A stretch of DNA of 64,000 bases from Cyclobacteriaceae bacterium (GTDB taxonomy: Bacteria; Bacteroidota; Bacteroidia; Cytophagales; Cyclobacteriaceae): contig JANQPQ010000010.1 of NCBI GenBank assembly GCA_028285445.1, positions 1-64,000 of the forward strand, written 5' to 3'. The position numbers were made by a program, and so were the translations under genes. This document shows, piece by piece, positions 41,890-51,093 of this stretch (its first letter is position 1; each line of letters starts with the position of its first letter). The notes under the pieces were generated by a model. The model was not told where the DNA came from. It ran no database searches and worked only from the letters and a program-made list of their open reading frames with translations.

Positions 41890-42467
41890 AATTCCAAAAA
41901 ACATTGCAACACACCAGAGCCCACTTCGCCAGATTTTTCGGGATGGAATTGCACTCCGAAAAAATTATCTTTTTGAATGGCGGCACTGACGGGGGCGCTG
42001 TAGTGAGTGGTTGCAACAGTAAGATTATTGATTGGTACAAAATAACTGTGTAGATAATAGGCGTAATCGCCTTCGGCAGCCCGATAAAAAAGCGCACTCT
42101 TAAGGTTGTCTAACTGATTCCAACCAATGTGCGGAACTTTTTCACTCTCGGGTAATCGTCTAACAATCTGTTTGAATATACCAAGGCAATCAGTGTTTCC
42201 TTCCTCGGAATAACTGCACATTACCTGCATTCCCAGGCATATACCCAGCACTGGCTGCTGGAGCTCTGGTAAAAGCTTGTCAAGATTTTCAGACCTAAGG
42301 TGACTCATGGTGGAACTAGCTTCGCCGACGCCCGGGAAAATAACCTTGTCAGAGCCACTAATCTCGTCGTGATCACTAGTGATTATCGGCTCAACCCCAA
42401 GTCTTTTCAAAGCAAAGCTCACAGATTTAGTATTGCCGGCATTATATTTTACAACCGCTATTCTCAT
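41886..42467 (-). CDS. hisH: Imidazole glycerol phosphate synthase, glutamine amidotransferase subunit
   Basis: The 193-residue class I amidotransferase has the nucleophile Cys in GICLGMQVM and His/Glu in VQFHPEKSG. It starts IAVVKYNAGNTKSV, typical of HisH. It delivers ammonia to HisF. It follows hisB by 5 bp and overlaps hisA by 4 bp. Confidence 0.96.
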   Translation of the reverse strand: MRIAVVKYNAGNTKSVSFALKRLGVEPIITSDHDEISGSDKVIFPGVGEASSTMSHLRSENLDKLLPELQQPVLGICLGMQVMCSYSEEGNTDCLGIFKQIVRRLPESEKVPHIGWNQLDNLKSALFYRAAEGDYAYYLHSYFVPINNLTVATTHYSAPVSAAIQKDNFFGVQFHPEKSGEVGSGVLQCFLEL

Positions 42468-42472
42468 TCTTA

Positions 42473-43588
42473 CTATAAAACTCCTTTTGTTGAGGGTAGA
42501 CTATTACCGCTTTGATGGCAAGCCATTCTAAGTGCTTTCGCGAACGCCTTAAAGATAGACTCTATTTTGTGGTGTTCATTACTTCCCTCCACTTTAATGT
42601 TAAGGTTGCAATTGGTGTGATCTGAAAAGGACTTAAAAAAATGATAGAACATTTCTGTTGGCATCTCTCCAATTTTCTCCCGTTTGAACTCGGCTTCCCA
42701 TACTAACCAGCTTCGGCCTCCAAAATCTAAGGCAACCTGCGCCAGGCTATCATCCATTGGTAATAGGAAACCATATCGCTCAATACCTTTTTTTGAACCG
42801 AGGGCTTTATCAAAGGCTTGCCCTAAAGTAATAGCTACGTCCTCAATCGTATGATGCTCATCAACATGTAAATCGCCGGCACATTTGATATTCAAATCAA
42901 AAGAGCCGTGCCTGGCTATCTGATCTAACATATGATCAAAGAAAGATATCCCGGTTTCAATAGAGGATTTCCCGTCTCCGTCAAGGTCAATTTCCACCGC
43001 TATTTCTGTTTCATTAGTATTTCTAATAACCTCTGCTTTCCGTGGATTGACAGTAAGCAGTCCATGAATTTCATTCCAGGAGGAAGTGATAAGCATGCAG
43101 TACTGGTCAAGATGCTTCTCTTCTAGTATTGATTTCTTGTCCCCTGAGTCCAGGAGAATTGCTTTTGCATTGAGGTTTTTGGCCAGCTCAACGTCGCTGA
43201 TGCGATCGCCAATAACTATTGATTCGCTAAGGTTATATTCCCCGTTCATGTATGGCGTTAACATGGCGGTGCCGGGTTTGCGCCCGGGGTTGTTCTCCTC
43301 AGGAAAAGAGCGATCAATTAATACCGCAGAGAATTCTATGTCCTCACCGCCTAGGGTAGTCATCATCTTCTTATGAGTTGGCCAAAAATCAGATTCAGGA
43401 AAAGAATCTGTGCCCAGACCGTCCTGGTTGGTAACCATTACTAACTCATAGTCGCATTCTTTCTGTATCCTGCTGAGGTTGCTAATCACTCCGGGATAGA
43501 ATTCCAGTTTCTCCAAGGAATCGATTTGCTCGTCTTCAGGCTCTATAATTAGGGTGCCGTCTCTATCAATTATTAGTAACTTTTTCAT
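42473..43588 (-). CDS. hisB: Bifunctional histidinol phosphatase / imidazoleglycerol-phosphate dehydratase
   Basis: The product has 371 residues. The N-terminal HAD phosphatase domain (1-~165) has IIDRDGTLI and a [10 protein letters not shown] motif. The C-terminal dehydratase domain (~180-371) has the duplicated metal-binding pattern [22 protein letters not shown] and [17 protein letters not shown]. The fused form is known from Gammaproteobacteria and many Bacteroidota. It overlaps hisC by 4 bp. Confidence 0.96.
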   Translation of the reverse strand: MKKLLIIDRDGTLIIEPEDEQIDSLEKLEFYPGVISNLSRIQKECDYELVMVTNQDGLGTDSFPESDFWPTHKKMMTTLGGEDIEFSAVLIDRSFPEENNPGRKPGTAMLTPYMNGEYNLSESIVIGDRISDVELAKNLNAKAILLDSGDKKSILEEKHLDQYCMLITSSWNEIHGLLTVNPRKAEVIRNTNETEIAVEIDLDGDGKSSIETGISFFDHMLDQIARHGSFDLNIKCAGDLHVDEHHTIEDVAITLGQAFDKALGSKKGIERYGFLLPMDDSLAQVALDFGGRSWLVWEAEFKREKIGEMPTEMFYHFFKSFSDHTNCNLNIKVEGSNEHHKIESIFKAFAKALRMACHQSGNSLPSTKGVL

Positions 43589-44610
43589 TTTAACCTATTC
43601 AATGCTTCAATTAGCGTTTTGTTTTCGTCAGCGGTGCCGATAGATATTCGCAGGCAATTTTCACACCCGGCAAGTGATGATCGATCTCGCACAACTATTC
43701 CGGTTTCCTTAAGATGAAGGAATACGGACTGGGAATTCTTGAATCTTACTAAAAGGAAATTAGTTGCAGAGGAAAATACTTTCGTTACGAAATGTAACTC
43801 GCTAAGCATCTTCGCCAGTTTTATCTTCTCGGCATTAATTTTCCTAGTTCGCTCAGCCTTTAACTCAGGTTGCTGCAGTGCATACACTGCCTGCTTTTGG
43901 CTGATACCACTTACATTGTATGGCGGTTTTATCTTGCCTAGAATTGAGATGAATTCTATAGCTCCAAAACCAAATCCTACTCTAGCGGATGCTAATCCCC
44001 AAGCTTTGCTAAGAGTTTGTATTACGAATAGATTAGGGTGTGCATCCAACAGGCTAATGGAAGTGGGCATCTCAGCAAAATCGTAATAGGCTTCGTCGAT
44101 CACCACCAAGCCGGGAAATTGCTCCAGCAGCTTCTCTATCTGCAACTGGGGAATCACATTGGCAGTAGGGTTCCCGGGATTACACAGAAATAGTAGTTTG
44201 CAATCAGCGATCTGAGTGAGAACATTATCGACATTAAGTGAGAAATTCCTATCCATAGGAATGGAAATTGCCTCCACGTTGTTGATGCCGGCACAAACCC
44301 GATACATACCATAAGTAGGTTCAACCACAGCCACCTTGTCAACTGCCGGTTGGCAACAAGCTCTGATCAGCAAGTCAATTATTTCATCGCTGCCATTCCC
44401 GACTATAATCTTATCTGGATTAACTATGCGCAGTTTGCCCATAATTTCCCGTAAGGTGTGTTGGTTTGGGTCAGGATATCGGTTGAGCTCACTGGGGTAG
44501 GGGCTTTCATTGGCATCAAGCAATATGGCTTCACCAATATACTCGCTGCGGGCTGAGCGATAACCTTCTAATGTAAGCAGGTGAGGGCGAACAAAAGTAG
44601 AATAGTTCAT
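43585..44610 (-). CDS. hisC: Histidinol-phosphate aminotransferase
   Basis: The 341-residue fold-type I PLP enzyme makes histidinol phosphate. It shows [18 protein letters not shown], the [13 protein letters not shown] block, [22 protein letters not shown] and the PLP-lysine motif [15 protein letters not shown]. It overlaps hisD and hisB by 4 bp each. Confidence 0.95.
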   Translation of the reverse strand: MNYSTFVRPHLLTLEGYRSARSEYIGEAILLDANESPYPSELNRYPDPNQHTLREIMGKLRIVNPDKIIVGNGSDEIIDLLIRACCQPAVDKVAVVEPTYGMYRVCAGINNVEAISIPMDRNFSLNVDNVLTQIADCKLLFLCNPGNPTANVIPQLQIEKLLEQFPGLVVIDEAYYDFAEMPTSISLLDAHPNLFVIQTLSKAWGLASARVGFGFGAIEFISILGKIKPPYNVSGISQKQAVYALQQPELKAERTRKINAEKIKLAKMLSELHFVTKVFSSATNFLLVRFKNSQSVFLHLKETGIVVRDRSSLAGCENCLRISIGTADENKTLIEALNRLK

Positions 44611-45896
44611 GACTCAATCTGTAGTTTTTGCAACCTAAGGCTTACGGCGCGACGATGCCCCTCAAGTCCCTCTGCTTTTGCCATTGCTTCAACTACTGGT
44701 CCGAGCTCGAGAAGGCCATCTTTGTCAATAGATTGGAAAGTGATCGATTTCATAAATGATTGGAGGTTAACCCCACTATAAGCTGCAGCAAATCCATTGG
44801 TGGGTAGGGTGTGATTAGTTCCTGAGGCGTAGTCACCAGCGGATTCAGGTGTATATTGACCAAGGAATACTGAGCCAGCATTTATCACTTTGGTAGAAAG
44901 CCTGTCAGCATTTTCTGTATTCAATATCAGGTGTTCAGGGGCATATTTATTCGATATTTCCATGGCCTCGTCAAGGGTCGATACCAATATGGCTTTACTG
45001 TTTGCAATTGCCGCTCGGGCGATTTCAGCTCGCGGCAAGTCTTTCAACTGTTCTTTGATCCTTCTTCTCACTGATTGTATGATCTTTTCGCTGGGGCTAA
45101 TGAGTACAACTTGGCTATCTGTCCCGTGTTCGGCTTGGGATATAAGGTCAGCAGCAATGAAGTTTGGATCAGCAGATTCGTCAGCAATAATTAACACTTC
45201 AGATGGGCCCGCAGGTAGGTCGATAGCCACTCCGTTGAGTTGTGCGAACAGCTTGGCCCTGGTTACAAACTGATTTCCGGGGCCAAAGATTTTGGAAACC
45301 TTCGGAATGGTTTCCGTGCCAAAGGCCATCGCCGCTATAGCTTGCGCACCACCAACTTTATAAATCTTCTTTATCCCAACCAGCGAGGCTGCAAAAAGAA
45401 TTTCCGGATTGACCACATTCTCTTTCGCTGGAGTACAAAGTATGATTTCATCGCAGCCTGCAATGGTTGCTGGTATACCTAACATAAGAACCGTTGAGAA
45501 CAGCGGGGCAGTGCCGGAGGGAATATAAAGGCCAACTTTCCCAATTGGTACTTGCTTTTGCCAGCAGAATACTCCTGGAGTGGTTTCAACCACTGTTGTT
45601 TGTGACTGTTGCGCCCTGTGAAATTTTTCTATATTGGCCGCAGCAGACTTAATTGCCTTTGCTAAGTCCGAGTCTATCAATCGCACCGCCAGCTCAATTT
45701 CTTTCTCGTCAAGGGTAATTTCTGAAGAGTTGTTGGAGTCAAAGCTTTTATTGTACCTCCTTATTGCTGCATCTCCTTCTTTTTTAACAGCCTCATAAAT
45801 GGGCCGAACTAAGTCTGACAGCTGCTGCTCTTCTACAACTGGTCGTTGCAAGATGAGATCTAGACCTTTAGGGTCAGGGTTTTTGTGGAGTTTCAT
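44607..45896 (-). CDS. hisD: Histidinol dehydrogenase
   Basis: The 429-residue zinc enzyme oxidises histidinol to histidine using two NAD. It has GLYIPSGTAPLFSTVLML, GPGNQFVTRAK, DLPAGPSEVLIIADE, QAEHGTDSQVV and the C-terminal GTNHTLPTNGFA block. It starts 1 bp after hisG. Confidence 0.96.
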   Translation of the reverse strand: MKLHKNPDPKGLDLILQRPVVEEQQLSDLVRPIYEAVKKEGDAAIRRYNKSFDSNNSSEITLDEKEIELAVRLIDSDLAKAIKSAAANIEKFHRAQQSQTTVVETTPGVFCWQKQVPIGKVGLYIPSGTAPLFSTVLMLGIPATIAGCDEIILCTPAKENVVNPEILFAASLVGIKKIYKVGGAQAIAAMAFGTETIPKVSKIFGPGNQFVTRAKLFAQLNGVAIDLPAGPSEVLIIADESADPNFIAADLISQAEHGTDSQVVLISPSEKIIQSVRRRIKEQLKDLPRAEIARAAIANSKAILVSTLDEAMEISNKYAPEHLILNTENADRLSTKVINAGSVFLGQYTPESAGDYASGTNHTLPTNGFAAAYSGVNLQSFMKSITFQSIDKDGLLELGPVVEAMAKAEGLEGHRRAVSLRLQKLQIES

Positions 45897-45897
45897 C

Positions 45898-46758
45898 TTA
45901 ACGTATCATTTTTTCTATTGGAACAACTAGAATGCCCTGTGCGCCTAAAGCCTTTAGCTCGTCGATCTTTCCCCAAAACTGGTTTTCATTTACCACAGAA
46001 TGAATTGACGACCAGCCAGGGGTATGCAATGGAAGTACAGTTGGGCTCTTCATTCCTGGAAGAATTGCACTGATTTCTTTTACCGCTTCTGTGGGTGCAT
46101 TCAGTAGTAGGTATTTATTAACCTTAGCCTCATTTACGGCTTTAATTCTGAAGATAAGTTTATCCAGGATTTCTTTGCTGCTAGCTGATAGCTGCGGGCT
46201 GGATGCCAAGACTGCCTCAGATCGCAAGATGGTGTCAACTTCTTTCAACCCGTTGCTAAACAGCGTACTACCGGTACTTACCAGGTCGCAGATTCCGTCA
46301 GCCAGGCCGATGCCAGGAGCTATTTCCACCGATCCATTTATTTCATGTATCTCGGCCTCTACTTGATTCTGGTTTAAATAATCAGCCAAAATGTTGGGGT
46401 AGGAGGTAGCAATTTTTTTCCCATGGAAGTAAGAGATATCATCATAATCCAGGTGCGATGAAATTGCCAGAGAAAGGCGACAGCGGGCAAATCCTAGATT
46501 GTGCACAACCTCCACCATCTTCTTTTTTTCCAATACTACGTTTTCTCCTACCATTCCAACGTCCACCACCTTGTCCGCCACGTATTGTGGAATGTCGTCA
46601 TCTCGAAGAAAAAGAAGTTCCGCTGGAAAGTTTTGCACCTGCGCCCGCAGCTTCTGCTTATTACCGTTAACAATGGCCAGACCACATTCCTTCAAGAGCT
46701 TAACGCTCTCATCGTGCAGTCTTCCAGATTTCTGAATTGCAATTTTTAGTTTGTTCAT
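45898..46758 (-). CDS. hisG: ATP phosphoribosyltransferase, long form
   Basis: The product has 286 residues and is the first, feedback-controlled step. It starts KLKIAIQKSGRLHDESVKLL. The PRPP-binding part is near DGICDLVSTGSTLFSNGL. The length and C-terminal ~75 residues (NAPTEAVKEISAILPGMKSP, HSVVNENQF) match the long HisG with an ACT-like domain that binds histidine, so no HisZ partner is needed. The ATG is only 5 bp after the U-tract of the attenuator. Control is therefore double: attenuation and allosteric inhibition. Confidence 0.95.
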   Translation of the reverse strand: MNKLKIAIQKSGRLHDESVKLLKECGLAIVNGNKQKLRAQVQNFPAELLFLRDDDIPQYVADKVVDVGMVGENVVLEKKKMVEVVHNLGFARCRLSLAISSHLDYDDISYFHGKKIATSYPNILADYLNQNQVEAEIHEINGSVEIAPGIGLADGICDLVSTGSTLFSNGLKEVDTILRSEAVLASSPQLSASSKEILDKLIFRIKAVNEAKVNKYLLLNAPTEAVKEISAILPGMKSPTVLPLHTPGWSSIHSVVNENQFWGKIDELKALGAQGILVVPIEKMIR

Positions 46759-46763
46759 GGCAT

Positions 46764-46790
46764 AAAAAAAGGCTTGCCATATGGCAAGCC
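46764..46790 (-). terminator. Attenuator terminator of the his operon
   Basis: On the minus strand GGCTTGCC-ATAT-GGCAAGCC is followed by seven T's. The stem is a perfect palindrome (46771-46790). It sits directly upstream of the hisG ATG. Confidence 0.92.
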
Positions 46791-46820
46791 TTTAAATTCT
46801 TTTCGCTAGTGCAACAAACT

Positions 46821-46901
46821 CTAGCCAATAGCAGACCTGCCATCCATAGTGAAGCTATGATGATGATGATGCAGGTTACTATGTACTTGAGTGAGTCGCA
46901 T
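46821..46901 (-). CDS. hisL: his leader peptide (five consecutive His codons)
   Basis: A 26-residue frame starts MRLTQVHSNLHHHHHSFTM and ends SAIG, with six His in total; the run of five is at 46871-46857. All elements of classical attenuation are visible. CCTGCATC (46875-46868) pairs with GAT-G-GCAGG (46844-46836, one bulge), enclosing the His codons. ATGGCAGGTC (46843-46834) pairs over 10 bp with GGCTTGCCAT (46790-46781), the 5' arm of the terminator, with two wobbles. A ribosome stalled on His codons opens the first and allows the second, so transcription continues into hisG. Confidence 0.92.
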   Translation of the reverse strand: MRLTQVHSNLHHHHHSFTMDGRSAIG

Positions 46902-46914
46902 TTATTTCGTTGCC

Positions 46915-46922
46915 CAAATGTA
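46915..46922 (-). promoter_or_regulatory. -7 promoter box of the his operon (TACATTTG)
   Basis: On the minus strand TACATTTG matches TAnnTTTG and lies 13 bp before the leader ATG, implying a 5' untranslated region of only about 7-8 nt. No exact TTTG -33 box is seen; the expected position is a T-rich run. Confidence 0.6.
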
Positions 46923-46968
46923 AACGCTTTGTGGCAATAAAAAAATTTTCGAAAAAAAATCAATTAAA

Positions 46969-47033
46969 TGTAACTTTTATAATTACATATACGTTAGGTG
47001 TAGAGTGATGTATATGTAACAATAAAAATTACA
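46969..47033. promoter_or_regulatory. Symmetrical operator array of TGTAA/TTACA half-sites
   Basis: Two 19-bp elements have the form TGTAAC-N7-ATTACA (46969-46987 and 47015-47033). The inner parts extend to a perfect 10-bp inverted repeat, TTACATATAC (46983-46992) and GTATATGTAA (47010-47019). The whole 65-bp block is symmetrical and ends 9 bp before the AhpD-like gene. It lies in the divergent region that also holds the his promoter. The regulator is not identified. Confidence 0.55.
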
Positions 47034-47042
47034 ATTAAGAAA

Positions 47043-47585
47043 ATGAAAAACTTAGAAGTATTAACCAGAGAACAAGTTGCACCTGAAACCCAGGAAGTAT
47101 TTGATGCATTGAAGGGAAAGATTGGAATGGTACCTAATCTATATGCCACCTACGCCAACTCGCATGTGGCACTAACTGCCACATTAGCTTTGGACGAAAC
47201 TCTTAAAAGTGGTGAGTTCAATGGTAAAGAAGTAGAAACCATTGCTTTGGCTGTTGCTGAGGCTAACAGCTGCGAATATTGTCTAGCAGCTCATACTGCT
47301 ATAGGTAAGATGGTAGGTTTCAGTGAAGAAGAAACATTGGATCTCAGAACAGGGGAGATTGCAGATGAGAAACTTTCGGCCCTAGCGGTACTTGCACGTG
47401 AAATTACTATAACTCGAGGCAGACCCGAGCAACAATTTATAGACAGCTTCATTAATGCCGGTTATAGCAGGAAGGCGTTAGTTGAATTGATAGGCTTTGT
47501 AGCCCAAAACACTTTCAATAATTATGTTAACAATATAGCCGGTACGGAAGTCGATTTTCCGGCTCCCCCGGTGCTCGCCAATTAA
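47043..47585 (+). CDS. Carboxymuconolactone decarboxylase/AhpD-family protein
   Basis: The 180-residue cytosolic all-helical protein has the AhpD-type active site C77-E-Y-C80-x3-H84 in NSCEYCLAAHTA. The family includes peroxidase-associated thiol proteins and gamma-carboxymuconolactone decarboxylases; the CxxC-xxx-H pattern favours a thiol-redox role (inference). It is preceded by a striking operator array and followed by a strong terminator, so it is a single-gene, regulated unit. Confidence 0.85.
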   Translation: MKNLEVLTREQVAPETQEVFDALKGKIGMVPNLYATYANSHVALTATLALDETLKSGEFNGKEVETIALAVAEANSCEYCLAAHTAIGKMVGFSEEETLDLRTGEIADEKLSALAVLAREITITRGRPEQQFIDSFINAGYSRKALVELIGFVAQNTFNNYVNNIAGTEVDFPAPPVLAN

Positions 47586-47607
47586 GGCGATTCTTCATAG
47601 CGTGGGG

Positions 47608-47632
47608 AAAGGGGCTTTTAGCCCCTTTTTTT
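47608..47632 (+). terminator. Intrinsic terminator after the AhpD-like gene
   Basis: GGGGC (47611-47615) and GCCCC (47621-47625), flanked by AAA/TTT, with a TTTTA loop and seven T's. Confidence 0.88.
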
Positions 47633-47732
47633 GTGGTTTATGATAAGTTTTTGAATGGCGCTATTTTGCTATGATTGGCTCAAAAAAACAGCCCTATCAT
47701 GCTATATTGTTACTATATCAAAAATGCCGCCC

Positions 47733-50700
47733 ATGAACTGCAAATGGCCTCGCAAGATTAGTCTCGTACTGTTTTTAGCATCAATCCCACTTACTCCAAT
47801 ATTTTCCCAAGAACCCACTTCCAACAAAGATTCTACCAAAAACGAAAAGGAGAAGAAAGACCTTCCCCTTGAGCCGACAAGAAAGTTAGAGTATTCAGCT
47901 AAGGGAGGGTCCTGGATATCTGTCGATGTGAGCCCTGATGGATCTACCTTAGTTTTTGACTTCCTGGGAGACCTATATACAATGCCAATAGGTGGTGGCA
48001 AAGCAACCATTCTGACTTCTGGTATGCCTTTCGACGGCCAGCCCCGCTACAGCCCAGATGGTAAGAGCGTGGTATACACCTCTGACGAAGATGGTGGCGA
48101 AAATATCTGGATCATCGAAGTTGCTAGTAAGGAAAAGAAACAGATCACCAAGGGCAAACACAGTCGGTATCAATCACCTGAATGGACACCGGATGGCAAC
48201 TATCTAATAGCCAGTAAAACAGGTCTGCGCTCAGGTAGTTATAAGCTACACATTTATCACATCGATGGTGGCAGTGGCGCCCAGCTAATCAAGTCCCCTA
48301 ATAACCTAAAAACAGTAGAAGCTGCCTTCGGTAGTGATGGCAGAAATATATGGCTTTCGCGAAGAAATGGGAATTGGCAATATAACGCGCAGTTCCCACA
48401 GTACCAGTTGGCCATATACGACCGGGAGGATGGAAGTCTCACCACTCAGTCTTCCAGGTATGGTTCAGCATTTAGACCAACCTTGTCTTCAGATGGTAGG
48501 TGGCTTGTGTATGGCACTCGTCATGATGCAGAGACCGGCCTTCGGCTTAGGAATCTTGTTACGGGCGATGAACGATGGCTAGCATATCCCGTTCAGCATG
48601 ATGACCAGGAATCAAGAGCAACTCGTGGGGTACTCCCGGGGATGTCCTTTACGAGCGACAACCAACACGTGATTGCAAATTACGGAGGTAAACTGTGGAG
48701 GATACCAATAGCCGGAGGAGCTGCCCAAGAAATTCCTTTTGAAATAGACGTTTCTGTTGATTTGGGGCCACGCCTGGATTTCAAGTATCCGATAAGTGAT
48801 GATGATAAATTCACCATTAGACAAATCAGAGATGCAGTGCCCTCACCTGATGGCACCAAACTGGTATTCGCTGCCCTGGATCGGCTTTACGTCATGGACT
48901 ACCCATCAGGCACGCCAAGACGGCTTACCAATTTAGAGATTTCTGAAGCCCAACCCACGTGGTCTCCTGACGGGCGAGAAGTTGCTTTTGTTACCTGGAG
49001 TGAAGAGGAGGGTGGGAATCTATACAAAGTAGGCATTGGGAGTAATGCTAGGGCAGTTAAGCTCTCATCCACTTCAGCTCTTTATACACAACCAGCATGG
49101 GCTGCCAATGGAAGAATTGTTTTGATGAGGGGCTCCGCTGAGAACTTTAAAGTTGCCACTGGCCCATTTGCCTTTGGCTCTACTGCTGAAATAGTGTGGC
49201 TACCAGCTAGCGGTGGTGAGGCTACATTTATTAGAAGGTCCCGGGGGCTAAACAATCCGCATTTCGTTGAATCCGACGATAGAATATATCTTTCGGGTGG
49301 AAGCCGTGGCTTAATGTCAATAAGATGGGATGGAACCGACGAAAAAAGTCATCTGCAGGTTACTGGTGTAAAACCTCCGGACTTTACCAATCCACCCAAC
49401 GCCGCCATAACAATGGCACCAAAAGGCGATTGGGCGTTGGCCCAGATTCGTACCGATATATATGTCGTTAAGGTGCCAAAGGTAGGGGGAGATACTCCCA
49501 AGATCTCTGTTTCTAATCCTAAGAATGCTAGTTTCCCAGCCAGAAAGCTCACTGATATCGGAGGCCAATTTCCCCATTGGGCTGCTGACGGGCAAAGTGT
49601 ACACTGGTCTATTGGTAATGCCCACTTCAAATATGACCTAGGTGAAGCTTTGGCATACGAGGACAGTGTGGAGCTGGCAAAAAAGACAGAGAAGGAGCAA
49701 ACTGAGCAATCTAAATCAGATTCTACCACCGTCAAGAAGGAGGGAGAGGAGAAAGACAAGGGATATAAAGCAAAAGAGATTCGTGTATTGATGGAAGCCG
49801 ATAGAGATATTCCAAATGGCAATGTTGCTCTTCGTGGCGCCAAGATTATTACTATGAAGGGGGATGAGATTATTGAAGATGGTACCATTGTGGTTCAGAA
49901 TAACCGAATAACGGCTGTAGGGCCTAGTGCTACCACCGCTGTGCCAAATGGGGCGCAGGTAATAGATGTGAGCGGCAAAATCATAGTGCCGGGGTTTGTT
50001 GATACTCATGCACATATGTGGCCTTCATGGGGAATCCATAAAAACCAGGTTTGGATTTACGCTGCCAACCTGGCCTATGGTGTAACTACTACTCGCGATC
50101 CGCAAACTGCTACCACCGATGTGCTGACCTACGCAGATATGGTTCGGTCTGGCAAGATGGTTGGTCCCAGGGTATACTCCACCGGTCCAGGGGTCTTTTG
50201 GCAGGAACAGATAAAAAGCCTTGATCATGCGAGAGACGTCCTGCGTCGGTACAGCGATTACTACGATACTAAAACCCTCAAAATGTACGTGGCTGGTAAC
50301 AGGCAAATGCGGCAGTGGATAATCATGGCTGCGAATGAACATAAAATCATGCCCACAACAGAAGGCTCACTAAACCTTAAAATGAATCTTACGCAGATTA
50401 TCGACGGCTATCCTGGACATGAGCATAATTTTCCTGTATTTCCATTGTATGAAGACATAGTACAACTGACAGCTTTTACACAGACTTTTTACACACCCAC
50501 GCTTCTTGTGGCCTATGGAGGTCCCTGGGGAGAAAACTACTTCTATGCAAAGGAAAGACCCCACGATGATGAGAAATTGAGAAGATTTACTCCTCATTCC
50601 GAACTTGATCAAAAGTCAAGAAGGAGGCCTGGCTGGTTCATGGAAGAAGAGCATGTACTTGAAAGAAATGCTGTTTTTGTTAAAGATCTGGTTGCCGCCG

Positions 50701-51074
50701 GAGGTAAAGCTGGAGTCGGTAGCCATGGGCAATTGCAAGGTCTGGGCTACCATTGGGAATTATGGGCCATGCAATCTGGTGGCCTTAGCACCCACGATGC
50801 TCTAAAGGTCGCTACAATCCATGGGGCAGAGGCAATTGGTTTAGACCAGGACTTAGGCTCACTGGAAGCAGGTAAATTGGCAGACCTGGTCATATTGAAT
50901 TCCGACCCGCTTACAGACATCCGTAATTCAAACACCATTCAATCTGTGATGATTAACGGTAGAATATATGACGGTAACACCTTAGACGAGCTTTGGCCAA
51001 ACCAAACCTCATTTGGCAAAATGTGGTGGGAACAATCAGAGCCTACTCAAAGCTTGCCTGGAATAAAGAGATAA
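47733..51074 (+). CDS. Secreted beta-propeller amidohydrolase, copy 1
   Basis: The product has about 1113 residues; ATG 47733 opens the signal peptide (MNCKWPRKISLVLFLASIPL), with ATG 47724 a close alternative. Residues ~60-640 are TolB/PD40-like propeller blades (VSPDGSTLVF, YSPDGKSVVYTSD, WTPDGNYLIAS, WSPDGREVAFVTW). After a charged linker comes a metal-dependent amidohydrolase (VPGFVDTHAHMW with HxH, PGHEHNFP, HDALKVATIHGAEAIGLD, EAGKLADLVIL). The likely role is hydrolysis of a cyclic amide or peptide-like substrate outside the cytoplasm. A near-identical architecture follows 10-19 bp downstream. Confidence 0.88.
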   Translation: MNCKWPRKISLVLFLASIPLTPIFSQEPTSNKDSTKNEKEKKDLPLEPTRKLEYSAKGGSWISVDVSPDGSTLVFDFLGDLYTMPIGGGKATILTSGMPFDGQPRYSPDGKSVVYTSDEDGGENIWIIEVASKEKKQITKGKHSRYQSPEWTPDGNYLIASKTGLRSGSYKLHIYHIDGGSGAQLIKSPNNLKTVEAAFGSDGRNIWLSRRNGNWQYNAQFPQYQLAIYDREDGSLTTQSSRYGSAFRPTLSSDGRWLVYGTRHDAETGLRLRNLVTGDERWLAYPVQHDDQESRATRGVLPGMSFTSDNQHVIANYGGKLWRIPIAGGAAQEIPFEIDVSVDLGPRLDFKYPISDDDKFTIRQIRDAVPSPDGTKLVFAALDRLYVMDYPSGTPRRLTNLEISEAQPTWSPDGREVAFVTWSEEEGGNLYKVGIGSNARAVKLSSTSALYTQPAWAANGRIVLMRGSAENFKVATGPFAFGSTAEIVWLPASGGEATFIRRSRGLNNPHFVESDDRIYLSGGSRGLMSIRWDGTDEKSHLQVTGVKPPDFTNPPNAAITMAPKGDWALAQIRTDIYVVKVPKVGGDTPKISVSNPKNASFPARKLTDIGGQFPHWAADGQSVHWSIGNAHFKYDLGEALAYEDSVELAKKTEKEQTEQSKSDSTTVKKEGEEKDKGYKAKEIRVLMEADRDIPNGNVALRGAKIITMKGDEIIEDGTIVVQNNRITAVGPSATTAVPNGAQVIDVSGKIIVPGFVDTHAHMWPSWGIHKNQVWIYAANLAYGVTTTRDPQTATTDVLTYADMVRSGKMVGPRVYSTGPGVFWQEQIKSLDHARDVLRRYSDYYDTKTLKMYVAGNRQMRQWIIMAANEHKIMPTTEGSLNLKMNLTQIIDGYPGHEHNFPVFPLYEDIVQLTAFTQTFYTPTLLVAYGGPWGENYFYAKERPHDDEKLRRFTPHSELDQKSRRRPGWFMEEEHVLERNAVFVKDLVAAGGKAGVGSHGQLQGLGYHWELWAMQSGGLSTHDALKVATIHGAEAIGLDQDLGSLEAGKLADLVILNSDPLTDIRNSNTIQSVMINGRIYDGNTLDELWPNQTSFGKMWWEQSEPTQSLPGIKR

Positions 51075-51093
51075 AAACTTACCAATGCTAATT

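Noticed and set aside
46855-46872. ATG trinucleotide run on the plus strand as a simple microsatellite
   Set aside because: On the minus strand it is the His-codon run of a leader peptide with promoter, antiterminator and terminator in the correct order before hisG.
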